From: Conexibacter sp. SYSU D00693
Lineage (GTDB): Bacteria > Actinomycetota > Thermoleophilia > Solirubrobacterales > Solirubrobacteraceae
Direction of reading: 5' to 3'
DNA length: 64,000 nucleotides
Assembly: GCF_017084525.1 (NCBI RefSeq)
Contig: NZ_CP070950.1
Location: 2,790,001 to 2,854,000 of the forward strand
Below the pieces are notes generated by a model, which ran no database searches, was not told where the DNA came from, and worked only from the letters and a program-made list of their open reading frames with translations. The position numbers were made by a program, and so were the translations under genes. How positions within the stretch are numbered: the stretch's first letter is position 1; the number at the start of each line of letters is the position of its first letter. Shown one piece after another: positions 33,036-43,182 of the stretch.

Positions 33036-34407
33036 CCAGCAGCGCCACGCACTCGATGTGCGGCGTCTGCGGGAACATGTCGACCGGCGTGACGTGGCGC
33101 AGGACGTAGCCGCCGTCGGCGACGAGCTGCGCCGCGTTGGGCGCGAGCGTCGTCGGGTTGCAGGAGACGTAGACGATGCGCTTCGGGCCGGCCTCGATGA
33201 CGCGCCGCACGACCTTCTGGGACAGCCCCGCGCGCGGCGGGTCGACGACGAGGACCTCGGGACGCCCGGCCTCCTCGACGAGGTCGCGCATGGCCAGGCG
33301 GACGTCGCCCGCGAAGAACTTCGCGTTGCGGATGCCGTTGGCCTTCGCGTTCTGGATCGCGTCGGCGACCGCCTCCTCGACGACCTCGACGCCCCACACC
33401 TCGCCGGCGCGGGCGGCCATCGACAGGCCGATGGTCCCGATGCCGCAGAAGAGGTCGTAGAGGCGCTCGTAGCCGCGCAGGCCGGCGGCGTCGGCGGCGA
33501 TCCCGTAGAGGACCTCGGCCATCTCGGTGTTCGTCTGGAAGAACGACTCGGCGCCGATGGAGAAGCGCAGGCCGCTGAGCTCCTCGGTGATCCGGTCGGC
33601 GCCGGCGACGGTCTGGGTGACGCCGCCCGCGGTGACCTCCGCGACGCCGGCGATCCGGGTCCACAGGACGCTGTCGGCCAGGCCGACCAGCGCCTCGCCG
33701 AGCTCCTCGGCGCTCAGCGCGTCGGTCTCGCTCGTGACGAGGCGGACCTGGAGCTCGCCGGTGCGCCGCCCCTCGCGCACGACGAGGTTGCGCAGCAGCC
33801 CCTCCTGCGCGCGCCGGTCGTAGGCGCGCAGGCCGGCGCCGCGGGCCCAGTCGAGCACCGCCCGGCGCGCCTCGTTGCCGCGCTCGGACTGCAGCAGGCA
33901 GTCCTCGAGGCCGACGATGTCCTCCCACGAGCCAGGGGCGTGGAAGCCGCAGACGAGCGCGCCCGAGTCGTCGTGGCCGAAGGAGAACTCGAGCTTGTTG
34001 CGGTAGCGCCACTGCTCGACGGCCGGGACGATGTCGCGCAGCTCGAAGCCGTCGAGCTTGCCCAGGCGCCGCAGCGCGTCGTCGACCTGGTGGTGCTTGA
34101 CCTCGAGCTGGCGCGCGTAGGGCAGGACCTGCCACGGCGCGCCCGGGTGGTCGGCGACCGGGTCGACGCGCTCGGGCGAGGGCTCGAGGACCGCGACGGT
34201 CCGTGCCTCGGCGTAGTGGCGCTTGCGCTTGGTGACCACCGCCCGGACGCGGTCCCCCGGGATCGCGTCGCGCGCGAAGACGACGTAGGGCGGGCGGCCG
34301 GCCTCCAGCTCGACGCGCGCGACGCCCGCCCCGCCGAAGGCGAGGTCGTCGATGGTGAGCTCGAGCTCCTGGCCGCGCTCGGGGCGCGTCTTCGTCGTGG
34401 CCTCCAT
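33022..34407 (-). CDS. TrmA/RumA-family uracil-5 RNA methyltransferase
   Basis: 461 aa. N-terminal TRAM domain (ELTIDDLAFGGAGVAR), then SAM-binding YDLFCGIGTIGLSMA. DPPRAGL, the catalytic Cys loop VYVSCNPTTLAPN and the C-terminal HIECVALL with the general-base Glu complete it. The Fe-S CGGC cluster found in E. coli RlmD is absent (APWQVLPY there). It methylates U in rRNA or tRNA; which is not known. Its 3' end is the attachment site of the island, and integration replaced the original ER-stop with ERAL-stop, keeping the enzyme intact. Confidence 0.9.
   Translation of the reverse strand: MEATTKTRPERGQELELTIDDLAFGGAGVARVELEAGRPPYVVFARDAIPGDRVRAVVTKRKRHYAEARTVAVLEPSPERVDPVADHPGAPWQVLPYARQLEVKHHQVDDALRRLGKLDGFELRDIVPAVEQWRYRNKLEFSFGHDDSGALVCGFHAPGSWEDIVGLEDCLLQSERGNEARRAVLDWARGAGLRAYDRRAQEGLLRNLVVREGRRTGELQVRLVTSETDALSAEELGEALVGLADSVLWTRIAGVAEVTAGGVTQTVAGADRITEELSGLRFSIGAESFFQTNTEMAEVLYGIAADAAGLRGYERLYDLFCGIGTIGLSMAARAGEVWGVEVVEEAVADAIQNAKANGIRNAKFFAGDVRLAMRDLVEEAGRPEVLVVDPPRAGLSQKVVRRVIEAGPKRIVYVSCNPTTLAPNAAQLVADGGYVLRHVTPVDMFPQTPHIECVALLERAL
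33038..33059. repeat. Right attachment repeat (attR-like)
   Basis: Identical to 27388-27409. On the minus strand it covers HIECVALL of the methyltransferase, including the catalytic Glu, which explains strong conservation of the site. Confidence 0.8.
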
Positions 34408-34430
34408 GGCGCACCTAGGATGCCACCGCC

Positions 34431-35096
34431 GTGGACGTGGCCGCCGTGCAGCGCCAGCTCGAGGACGCCGCCGCCGGGCCGCGGGCGGCACGCGAGCGGC
34501 TGGCCGAGGAGCACGGCGTCCCCGCGCTGACCGACGCGCTGGCCCGCGAGCCGGGAGCGCTGCAGCGGGCGCAGCTGGCCGAGCGGCGCCTGCAGGTCGT
34601 CGTCGACGTCCTCGCCGCGCCCGCCGCGCAGGAGCTCGAGCGCGTGCGCCGGGCCGTGCGCGCGCTGGGCTGGCCGAGCGCCCGCGCGCTGCACACGGCG
34701 CTGGGCACCGACGTCGCGGCACTCGAGGGCTGGGCGGCCCAGACCCTGCAGGGACCGCCGCCGCGCCTCGGCGAGGTCGACGCCGCGCACGACCTGCCGC
34801 GCCTGCGGGCCGCCGCGGCGGGAACGACCGACGCCGCCGCCCGCGACGCCCTCGCCCGGCTCGACGCCCGCCTGGCCGCCGCCGCGGTCCTGCACGACCT
34901 CGAGCTCCTCGAGCACGGCCCGGTCGAGCCGCTGCGCGACCGCTACGCCCGGCGCATGGCCCACGCCTCCGGCCTGGACTGGCCGGCCGCGGCGTGGCTG
35001 GTGGACGGCGACCCGCTGCTGGGCAGCGCGGCCTACGCCAGCGCCTTGTCGACGGCCGCCAGCACCGACTTGCGGTTGGCGTTGCGCTTCTCGTAG
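34431..35096 (+). CDS. Ala/Leu/Arg-rich helical hypothetical protein
   Basis: 221 aa from GTG, with TAGGAT ending nine bases before. Helical throughout (ARERLAEEHGVPALTDAL, GWPSARALHTALGTDVAALEGWAAQTL). No family recognised. The last 64 bases overlap the convergent gene at 35033, unusually long, so either the real stop region is eroding or one of the two genes is misannotated; the minus-strand gene is the better supported. Confidence 0.5.
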   Translation: MDVAAVQRQLEDAAAGPRAARERLAEEHGVPALTDALAREPGALQRAQLAERRLQVVVDVLAAPAAQELERVRRAVRALGWPSARALHTALGTDVAALEGWAAQTLQGPPPRLGEVDAAHDLPRLRAAAAGTTDAAARDALARLDARLAAAAVLHDLELLEHGPVEPLRDRYARRMAHASGLDWPAAAWLVDGDPLLGSAAYASALSTAASTDLRLALRFS

Positions 35097-35551
35097 TCGC
35101 GCACCGCCCGCAGCTGGGCGGGGTCCAGCTCCTTGAGGCGGCCGGTGATCTGTGCCGCGGTGAGGTCGTCGTAGTCGTCGATCGGGAAGCGCCCGGCGCC
35201 GTCCGAGCCGCCGACCGCGCGGCGGGCGCGGTCCACGACCGTCCGCGCCGGCGCCGTCGCACGGCGCGCCCCGGTGGCCACGCCGGGCGGCAGCAGCCGC
35301 TCGAGGTCGGCCAGGAGCTGCTCGGTCTGCGTGCGCCCGGCGCTCACCAGGCCGCTCACGAGCTCCTCGGCGTCGTGGCGCGTCATGCGCCCGCGGCGCA
35401 CCGCGTCGTCGACCGCCTCCTGCAGCCGGTCGGTCGACAGCGTCACCGACTGCAGCAGCCGGTCGCGCAGCGCCTGCAGCTGCTCGCGCAGCTCCTCGGG
35501 CGTCTCGCTCGTCGCCGCCGTGCCCTTGCGGGACCGCTTCGGCTGAGGCAT
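35033..35551 (-). CDS. Coiled-coil hypothetical protein
   Basis: 172 aa. Helical LREQLQALRDRLLQSVTLSTDRLQEAVDDAVRRGRMTRHDAEELVSGLV resembles phasin/PHA-granule-type or polyhydroxyalkanoate-associated coiled coils. A C-terminal segment YDDLTAAQITGRLKELDPAQLRAVRDYEKRNANRKSVL resembles an SAP-like helix pair common in actinobacterial proteins. TAGGGT ends seven bases before the ATG. Function unknown. Confidence 0.8.
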   Translation of the reverse strand: MPQPKRSRKGTAATSETPEELREQLQALRDRLLQSVTLSTDRLQEAVDDAVRRGRMTRHDAEELVSGLVSAGRTQTEQLLADLERLLPPGVATGARRATAPARTVVDRARRAVGGSDGAGRFPIDDYDDLTAAQITGRLKELDPAQLRAVRDYEKRNANRKSVLAAVDKALA

Positions 35552-35558
35552 CGCCGCG

Positions 35559-35564
35559 ACCCTA
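35559..35564 (-). promoter_or_regulatory. Putative -10 (TAGGGT), leaderless spacing
   Basis: Ends seven bases before the ATG at 35551 on the minus strand. Confidence 0.45.
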
Positions 35565-35587
35565 CCCGAGACGCGCGGATGGGACCG

Positions 35588-36460
35588 TCACGCGAACGGG
35601 CCGACCTCGAGGAGCCACTCGAGCATCGCCTTCTGCGCGTGACGGCGGTTCTCCGCCTGGTCCCAGATGCGCTGGCGGTGGCCGTAGAGCAGGCCCTCGC
35701 TGATCTCCTCGCCGGGGTGCGCGGGCAGGCAGTGCAGGGCGATCGCCCCCGGCGCCGCCTCGTCGAGCAGCGCCTCGTCGAGGCGGTAGGGCTCGAGCGC
35801 CATCCGCTTGGAGCCCGAGTCCTCGTCGCCCATCGAGATCCACACGTCGGTGTAGACCGCGTGCGCGTCGCGCACCGCCTCGCGCGGGTCGGTCTCGGCC
35901 GGGACGCCGTCCAGGGTGTAGGCGAGCGGCGAGGCGGCGACCACCTCGACGCCCGCGAGCGCTCCGACGTCGTGCAGCGAGCGCAGGACGTTGTTGCCGT
36001 CGCCGACGTAGGCGACCCTGAGCCCCTCGACGCGCCCGAAGGCCTCCTGCAGCGTGAGCAGGTCGGCCAGCGCCTGGCACGGGTGGTGGCCCGCCGTGAG
36101 CATGTTGAAGACCGGAAGCTGGTCCTCCGCGGCGAGCGCCTCGAGCTCGCCGTCGTCGTGGCCGCGGACGCCGACCGCCGCGACGTGGCGGCCCAGGACG
36201 CGCGCGGTGTCGCGCAGCGACTCGCCGCGCGAGATCTGCAGGTCGTCGGGGCGCAGGACCATCGGGTGGCCGCCGAGCTCGACCACGCCGGACTCGAACG
36301 AGACGCGCGTGCGGGTCGACGGCTTCTGGAAGACGAGGGCGACGGTGCGGCGGTCCAGCGCGCGCGACGCGAGCGGCTCGCGCTTGAGCTGCGCCGCGCG
36401 GTCCAGGAGCGCGAGGAGGCTGTCGCGGTCGAGCTCGTGGCCGGTCAGGAGGTGGCGCAT
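35588..36460 (-). CDS. argF: Ornithine carbamoyltransferase
   Basis: 290 aa. The carbamoyl-phosphate motif FQKPSTRTRVSFE, HHPCQALADLLT and the ornithine/catalytic loop ALHCLPAHPGEEIS are all present. It makes citrulline from ornithine and carbamoyl phosphate in arginine synthesis. At 290 aa it is a little shorter than typical (310-330), mainly at loops. No other arg gene is in the window. Confidence 0.93.
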   Translation of the reverse strand: MRHLLTGHELDRDSLLALLDRAAQLKREPLASRALDRRTVALVFQKPSTRTRVSFESGVVELGGHPMVLRPDDLQISRGESLRDTARVLGRHVAAVGVRGHDDGELEALAAEDQLPVFNMLTAGHHPCQALADLLTLQEAFGRVEGLRVAYVGDGNNVLRSLHDVGALAGVEVVAASPLAYTLDGVPAETDPREAVRDAHAVYTDVWISMGDEDSGSKRMALEPYRLDEALLDEAAPGAIALHCLPAHPGEEISEGLLYGHRQRIWDQAENRRHAQKAMLEWLLEVGPFA

Positions 36461-36498
36461 GGCCTACGAGTTCCTACCAGCGGGCACCATCGAGCGGC

Positions 36499-37158
36499 GT
36501 GCGGGTGCTCACCTGGAACCTCTTCCACGGCCGCGCGGTGCCCGACCGCCCGCGCGAGCTGCTGCCCGAGTTCGGCGCCGCGCTCGCGGCGTGGGACTGG
36601 GACGTCGCGCTGCTCCAGGAGGTCCCGCCGTGGTGGCCGCCGGACCTCGCGCGCGCCACGGGGGCGGCCGCGGCGCGCACGGCGCTGACCTCCCGCAACC
36701 AGTGCCTGTGCGTGCGCCGCGCCATCGCCCGCCGGCGCCCGGACCTCATCAAGTCCAACGGCGGCGGGGCCAACGCGGTCCTCGTGCGCGGCGGGATCCC
36801 GACCGACCACCGCACGCGGCGCCTGCGCCGGCGTCCCGAGCGCCGGGTCGTGCACGCCGTCGCGCTGCCCGACGGCACGTGGGTCGCCAACCTCCACGCC
36901 CAGGTGCGCCCGCACAGCGAGACGCGCAAGGACCTCGCGCTCGCGGCGAGCACCGTCCTGCGCTGGGCGGGCGCCGCACCGCGGGTCGTCCTCGGCGGCG
37001 ACCTCAACGTCCCCGACCCCGCCCTGCCCGGCCTCGCGCGGATCCCGGGCTCCCACGGCGTCGACCACGTCTTCGCCCGCGGTCTCAGCGGCCGTGCTCG
37101 GACCCTCGACGCCGGGGGCCTCTCCGACCACCGGCCGGTGCTGGCCGAGCTGGTGTGA
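36499..37158 (+). CDS. Endonuclease/exonuclease/phosphatase-family protein
   Basis: 219 aa from GTG. VLTWNLFHG, LLQEVPPWW, NLHAQV, LGGDLNVPD and GLSDHRPVLAELV give the full set of EEP metal and catalytic residues (Asn, Glu, Asp-x-Asn, Asp-His). No signal peptide. Substrate could be nucleic acid or a phosphodiester; not assignable. Confidence 0.85.
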   Translation: MRVLTWNLFHGRAVPDRPRELLPEFGAALAAWDWDVALLQEVPPWWPPDLARATGAAAARTALTSRNQCLCVRRAIARRRPDLIKSNGGGANAVLVRGGIPTDHRTRRLRRRPERRVVHAVALPDGTWVANLHAQVRPHSETRKDLALAASTVLRWAGAAPRVVLGGDLNVPDPALPGLARIPGSHGVDHVFARGLSGRARTLDAGGLSDHRPVLAELV

Positions 37159-37168
37159 TGATGCAGCC

Positions 37169-37556
37169 ATGCGCACCACCGCCGCCGTGCTCGCCGCCCT
37201 CGCCCTGGCCGCCACCGCCGCGGGGTGCGGCGACGACGACGGCGGGGACGTCGCCACGTCGCCCGCCTCGCCGTCCCAGACGAGCAAGGGCGGCGAGGCC
37301 CCGCTCGAGGAGGGCACCGTGCGCGTCGGGATGCGCAACCTGCGCTTCGACCCGGAGGAGGTCACCGTCGCCGAGGGGCAGACGATCCGCTGGGTCAACG
37401 ACGAGTCGATCCAGCACAACGTCGTCGCCGAGGAGGGCGCGGACTTCAAGTCCGAGCTGATCGACGAGGGCGGGACCTACGAGTTCACGCCGGAGCAGAC
37501 CGGCACGATCCAGTACGTCTGCACGCTGCACCCGGGCATGGACGGCACCATCGAGG

Positions 37557-37576
<20 letters not shown>
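37169..37576 (+). CDS. Plastocyanin-like copper lipoprotein
   Basis: 135 aa. Lipoprotein signal with AAGC, an acidic/Ser/Thr linker, then a cupredoxin domain. Type 1 copper ligands are His in SIQHNVV and the C-terminal YVCTLHPGM (Cys, His, Met). An extracytoplasmic electron carrier. ATG 37169 is chosen because it begins the signal peptide. The 3' end overlaps the convergent SnoaL-like gene by 20 bases. Confidence 0.88.
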
Positions 37577-39085
<1,509 letters not shown>

Positions 39086-39089
<4 letters not shown>

Positions 39090-40144
39090 GCGCGCACCTC
39101 GGCGGCGAAGCGCCCGGGGGCGAAGGCGTGCTCGGGCGCCTCGCCGCACAGCTCGGCGGTGACGAGGTCGGCCGTGGCCGGCGCCAGGAGGACGCCGCCG
39201 CGGAAGTGGCCGGTGGCCCACACGAGGCGCGGGTCGTCGGGGTCCGGGCCGATGAGGGGCGCGTTGTCGGGCGTGCCGGGGCGCAGGCCGCACAGCGTCT
39301 CGGTGAGCTCGAGCTCGAGCACGCCGGGGACGAGCTCGCCGGCGTCGCGCAGCAGCTCGTAGACGCCCAGCGCCGTGACCGCGGTGTCGAAGCCCTGCTC
39401 CTCCATGGTGGCGCCGAGGTAGTAGCGCCCGTCGCCGCGCGGCACGAGGTACCCGCCGTCCCAGCGCAGGACGCGGTCCACGAGGCCGGGGCCCGACGGG
39501 TCGCGCAGCGCCAGCGCCTGGCCCTTGACCGGGCGCACCGGCGGCCCCGACCAGGGGCCGGCGGCGAGGACGACCCGCCCGGCGTCCAGCGCGCGCGGGT
39601 CCGGGACGTCGGTGTGGGGCTGGAGCTGGACGCCGGCGCGCCGGCAGGCCTCGGCCAGGGCCGCCAGCAGCGCGCGCGGGTCGACGGCGTGGTCGCCCGG
39701 CAGGTCGAGCGCGAGGCGCAGGGCGGGCGCCAGCGCCGGCTCGAGGCGGCGGGCGGCCGACGGCAGGACGCGCTGGGCCCGGACGCCCAGGCGGCCGCGC
39801 AGCTCCAGCTCGCGCTCCAGCGCCTCGGCCTCGTCGCGGTCGCGGGCGACGAGCAGCGTGCCGCAGGACCGGTAGCCGACCTCGAGGCCGGTGACGTCCT
39901 CGAGCTCGGCCGCGAAGGCCGGCCAGCGCCGCGCGCTCTGGAGGCCCAGCGCCAGCAGCGGGCGCTCACCGGGGTCGGCCTCGGCGACGGGCGCGAGCAT
40001 CCCCGCGGCGACACGCGAGGTGCCGCCGCCGAGCTCGCCGCGGTCGAGGACCCGGACGGTCAGGCCGCGGGCGCGGGCGCGCCAGGCGACGGCGAGGCCC
40101 ACGACCCCGCCGCCGACGACCGCGACGTCGACGCCGTCAGACAC
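39086..40144 (-). CDS. thiO: Glycine oxidase ThiO
   Basis: 352 aa. FAD-binding VAVVGGGVVGLAVAWRARARG, GGTSRVAAGMLAPVAEA, and C-terminal GLRPGTPDNAPLIGP with ATGHFRGGVLLAPATADLV. It oxidises glycine to dehydroglycine for ThiG (aerobic route, instead of ThiH). GTG start with TAGCAT ending seven bases upstream. Confidence 0.93.
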
Positions 40145-40151
40145 CGTCCCG

Positions 40152-40157
40152 ATGCTA
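40152..40157 (-). promoter_or_regulatory. Putative -10 (TAGCAT) of the thiO operon, leaderless spacing
   Basis: Ends seven bases before the GTG at 40144. The gap to the divergent TPP-enzyme gene is only 44 bases, with no room for a TPP riboswitch. Confidence 0.5.
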
Positions 40158-40188
40158 GCCCGCGTCCGATGCGGGCACCCGGGAGGCC

Positions 40189-41976
40189 ATGGCCACCCCC
40201 ACCGTCGGCGAGTTCGTGCTGCAGCGCCTGCGCGAGCACGGCATCACGCGCATCTTCGGCTACCCCGGGGACGGCAGCACGGGGCTCGACCTCGCGCTCG
40301 AGCACGTCGAGGGCATCGACTTCGTGCAGACCCGCCACGAGGAGCTCGCCGCCCTGGCGGCGTGCGCCCACGCGAAGCTCACCGGCGAGGTCGGCTGCTG
40401 CCTGGCGACCTCCGGCCCGGGCGCGATCCACCTGCTCAACGGCCTCTACGACGCCAAGCTCGACCACGTCCCGGTGCTCGCGCTCGTCGGCCAGCAGGAC
40501 CGGATGTCGATGGGCGGCGACTTCCAGCAGGAGGTCGACCTGCTGACGCTCTTCAAGGACGTCGCGAGCGACTTCGTCCAGCAGTGCACCGTCCCGGAGG
40601 CCGCCGCGCACCTCGTCGACCGCGCGGTGCGGACCGCCCAGGCACGGCGCAGCGTGACGGCGCTCGTCTTCCCCGGCGACGTGCAGGACGAGCCCCACCG
40701 CGACCCGCCGCGCGCCCACGGGGCGGTCGTCTCGTCGAGCCGGCCCGCGTCGGGGTCGGTCTTCCGCGCCGACGACGCGGCGATCGCCGAGGCCGCCGAG
40801 GTGCTCAACGCGGGCGAGCGGGTGGCGATCCTGGTGGGCCAGGGCGCCAAGGGGGCGCTCGACGAGGTCCTCGAGGTCGCGGAGCTGCTCGGCGCCGGCA
40901 TCGCCAAGGCGCTCAACGGTCGCGCGGTCGTCCCGGACGACCTCCCGCAGGTGACAGGCCCCGTCGGCCTGCTCGGCTCGAGCGCCTCGGACGCCCTGAT
41001 GGAGGGCTGCGACACGCTCCTGCTCGTCGGCACGGCGTTCCCCTACGCCGAGTGGCTGCCCGAGCCGGGGCAGGCCCGGTCGGTGCAGGTGGACCGCGAC
41101 GCCAAGCTCATCGGCATGCGCCACGCCACGGAGGTCAACCTCGTGGGCGACGCCGCGCAGACCCTGCGGGCGCTCGTCCCGCACCTGCGCCGCAAGGCCG
41201 ACCGCGGGTGGCGCTCCGCGGTCGAGCGCGAGGTGGCGCGGTGGTGGGCGCAGCTCGAGGCTCGGGCGCACGTCCCGGCCGACCCGGTCAACCCGCAGCT
41301 GGCCTTCCACGAGCTGTCCGCGCGCCTGCCCGACGAGGCGATCGTCCTGACGGACTCGGGCAGCGCGACGGCGTGGTGGGCGCGCCACCTCAGGCTGCGC
41401 CGCGGGATGGACGCCGCGCTCTCGGGGACGCTGGCCACGATGGGCTGCGCCGTGCCCTACGCGCTGGCGGCGAAGCTCGCCCACCCCGACCGCCCGGTCG
41501 TCGCGACGCTCGGCGACGGCGCGATGCAGATGATCGGGATCAACGGCCTGATCGACCTCGCCGCCTACGCCGACCGGTTCGGCGAGGGCGGGCTCGTGGT
41601 CCTCGTGCTCAACAACGGCGACCTCAACTTCGTGACCTGGGAGCAGCGGGTGATGGGCGGCGCCCCGCGCGTCGCCCAGACGCAGGACCTCCCGCCGTTC
41701 GACTACGCGCAGTTCGCCCGCAACGTCGGCCTGGAGGGCATCCGCGTCGAGCGCCCGGAGGACGTCGGGGCGGCGTGGGACCGCGCGCTGGCGGCCGGGC
41801 GGCCCGCGGTCATCGACCTCGTCTGCGACCCCGAGGTCCCGCCGATGCCGCCGGAGATCCGCTCGGAGTTCGCCAAGGGCCTGCTCGGCGCGGTCCGCGG
41901 CGGCGACCCGGGCACGGGGCGCTTCGTGCGCCAGGCCGTGCGCGAGAAGGTGGCCGACTGGCGCGCCGGGCGCTGA
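40189..41976 (+). CDS. TPP-dependent enzyme, pyruvate oxidase/acetolactate-synthase-like
   Basis: 595 aa. The N-terminal Pyr domain has the catalytic Glu in TRHEELAAL. A central FAD/Rossmann-like domain follows. The C-terminal PP domain has the TPP/Mg motif LGDGAMQMIGINGL ... LNNGDLNF (GDG-x(n)-NN). Closest in style to PoxB-type pyruvate oxidases and 'TPP-requiring' proteins. It presumably acts on pyruvate. Placed divergently from thiO and upstream of thiE, which couples a TPP consumer to its cofactor genes. CGGGAGG precedes the ATG. Confidence 0.85.
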   Translation: MATPTVGEFVLQRLREHGITRIFGYPGDGSTGLDLALEHVEGIDFVQTRHEELAALAACAHAKLTGEVGCCLATSGPGAIHLLNGLYDAKLDHVPVLALVGQQDRMSMGGDFQQEVDLLTLFKDVASDFVQQCTVPEAAAHLVDRAVRTAQARRSVTALVFPGDVQDEPHRDPPRAHGAVVSSSRPASGSVFRADDAAIAEAAEVLNAGERVAILVGQGAKGALDEVLEVAELLGAGIAKALNGRAVVPDDLPQVTGPVGLLGSSASDALMEGCDTLLLVGTAFPYAEWLPEPGQARSVQVDRDAKLIGMRHATEVNLVGDAAQTLRALVPHLRRKADRGWRSAVEREVARWWAQLEARAHVPADPVNPQLAFHELSARLPDEAIVLTDSGSATAWWARHLRLRRGMDAALSGTLATMGCAVPYALAAKLAHPDRPVVATLGDGAMQMIGINGLIDLAAYADRFGEGGLVVLVLNNGDLNFVTWEQRVMGGAPRVAQTQDLPPFDYAQFARNVGLEGIRVERPEDVGAAWDRALAAGRPAVIDLVCDPEVPPMPPEIRSEFAKGLLGAVRGGDPGTGRFVRQAVREKVADWRAGR

Positions 41977-41998
41977 GCGTCGCTGCGAGGATGTGGGC

Positions 41999-42634
41999 GT
42001 GACCGCCGACCGGCACGCCCGCCTGGCGACCGCGCGCCTCTACTACGTCAGCGCGTCGCTGCACGCGCTCGAGGGCGCGCTGCGCGGCGGTGCCGACCTC
42101 TTCCAGCTGCGGATGAAGGACGCCCGGGACGACGCCGTGCTCGCCGCGGCCGAGGAGGCGCGGGCGCTGTGCCACCGCCACGGCGCGCTCTTCCTGCTCA
42201 ACGACCGGCCGGACCTCGCGCGGGCCGTCGGCGCCGACGGCGTGCACGTCGGCCAGGACGACGAGCCCGTCGCCGCCGCCCGCGCCGCCGTCGGGACCGA
42301 CCGCGTGGTCGGCCGCTCGACCCACGCCCCGGAGCAGCTCGCCGCCTCCCCGGACGCCGACTACGTCGCGGTCGGCCCGGTCCACGCGACGCCCACCAAG
42401 CCGGGCCGCCCCGCCGCCGGCCTCGACTACGTCCGCCATGCGGCGGCCCACGCCGGCGACCAGCCGTGGTTCGCCATCGGCGGGATCGATGAGCAGACCG
42501 TGGGCGACGTCGTCGATGCGGGTGCCCGGCGGATCGTCGTCGTCCGGGTGCTCGACGAGGCCGACGACCCCGAGCGCACCGCCCGCGCGCTGCGCGCCGC
42601 GCTGGACCGCGCGCCCGTCGGGAGGGCCGCGTAG
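41999..42634 (+). CDS. thiE: Thiamine-phosphate synthase ThiE
   Basis: 211 aa. QLRMKD, FLLNDRPDLARAVGADGVHVGQDD, VVGRSTHAPEQL and YVAVGPVHATPTKPGRP are ThiE signatures. It joins HMP-PP and thiazole phosphate. GTG 41999 is favoured over GTG 41993 because GAGG sits eight bases before it. It continues the plus-strand unit started by the TPP enzyme. Confidence 0.92.
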   Translation: MTADRHARLATARLYYVSASLHALEGALRGGADLFQLRMKDARDDAVLAAAEEARALCHRHGALFLLNDRPDLARAVGADGVHVGQDDEPVAAARAAVGTDRVVGRSTHAPEQLAASPDADYVAVGPVHATPTKPGRPAAGLDYVRHAAAHAGDQPWFAIGGIDEQTVGDVVDAGARRIVVVRVLDEADDPERTARALRAALDRAPVGRAA

Positions 42635-43158
42635 TGGGCAGCCGCTCGCGCAAGCGCCGCGACGCCGGCAGCGCCCCGAAGGCGACGGCCACGGCCCCCG
42701 CCGCCCCGCCGCGCACGGAGCGCCCGCCGCGGCGCTCGGGCGCCGAGCGCGACGCCGAGGCCCGCGCCGCGCTCGAGCCGCTCGCCCCCGGCGAGCGCCC
42801 GACCTGGGTCACCGTCGCCGCCGTCGTCGCCGCCGTCATGGCGGTCGCCAACGTCGTCGCCGTCCTCGCGGGCGCCGACTTCCAGGGCGACGAGCGCAGC
42901 GCCGTCTCGACGACGGTCGTCACCACCGCGCTGCTCGTGCTCGCCGCGGGCGGGATGTGGAAGGCCAGGTACTGGGCGGTGCTGGGCTTCGAGACGATCC
43001 TGCTCTTCCAGATCCTCGTCCTGTGCCTCGCGCTCATGCGGGCCGAGGGCGCGCTCGCGGCGCTCGTCGTCACCGCCGCCATCGCCTTCCTGGGCCTCCT
43101 GTTCTGGAAGCTCATCCGCGCGATGGCGCGCATCCAGATGCCGCAACGCGACATCTAG
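42634..43158 (+). CDS. Four-TM hypothetical membrane protein
   Basis: 174 aa from GTG overlapping the thiE stop (TAGTG). A 55-residue basic/Pro-rich cytoplasmic head is followed by four TM helices (VTVAAVVAAVMAVANVVAVL, STTVVTTALLVLAAGGMW, WAVLGFETILLFQILVL, AALVVTAAIAFLGLLFW). Function unknown. Confidence 0.75.
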   Translation: MGSRSRKRRDAGSAPKATATAPAAPPRTERPPRRSGAERDAEARAALEPLAPGERPTWVTVAAVVAAVMAVANVVAVLAGADFQGDERSAVSTTVVTTALLVLAAGGMWKARYWAVLGFETILLFQILVLCLALMRAEGALAALVVTAAIAFLGLLFWKLIRAMARIQMPQRDI

Positions 43159-43169
43159 ATCCGTCTTCA

Positions 43170-43175
43170 TAGACT
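43170..43175 (+). promoter_or_regulatory. Putative -10 (TAGACT), leaderless spacing
   Basis: Ends seven bases before the lpd ATG; no Shine-Dalgarno fits between. Confidence 0.5.
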
Positions 43176-43182
43176 CGGCGCC

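Larger units (their letters stand above)
27388..33059. mobile_element. Integrated genomic island (defence-like cargo) in the 3' end of an RNA methyltransferase gene
   Basis: The boundaries are a 22-base perfect direct repeat: 27388-27409 and 33038-33059, both containing GCGCCACGCACTCGATG. The right copy is the end of the methyltransferase gene (HIECVALLERAL-stop); the left copy is an orphan of the same end (IECVALLER-stop, TAG at 27379-27381). Inside are a tyrosine-recombinase catalytic domain, an XRE regulator, a DNA methyltransferase, a ParB-like protein and nuclease-fold proteins. Codons such as ATA, TTT and AAA, rare outside, are common inside, indicating transfer. Confidence 0.8.

Noticed and set aside
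34408-35262. Upstream extension of the RNA methyltransferase gene to 35262
   Set aside because: The added residues are Arg/Ala/Pro-only antisense of two other genes; the TRAM domain begins right after ATG 34407.
40145-40188. TPP riboswitch for the thi genes
   Set aside because: The gap is only 44 bases and has no CTGAGA-type core; leaderless promoter geometry fits instead.
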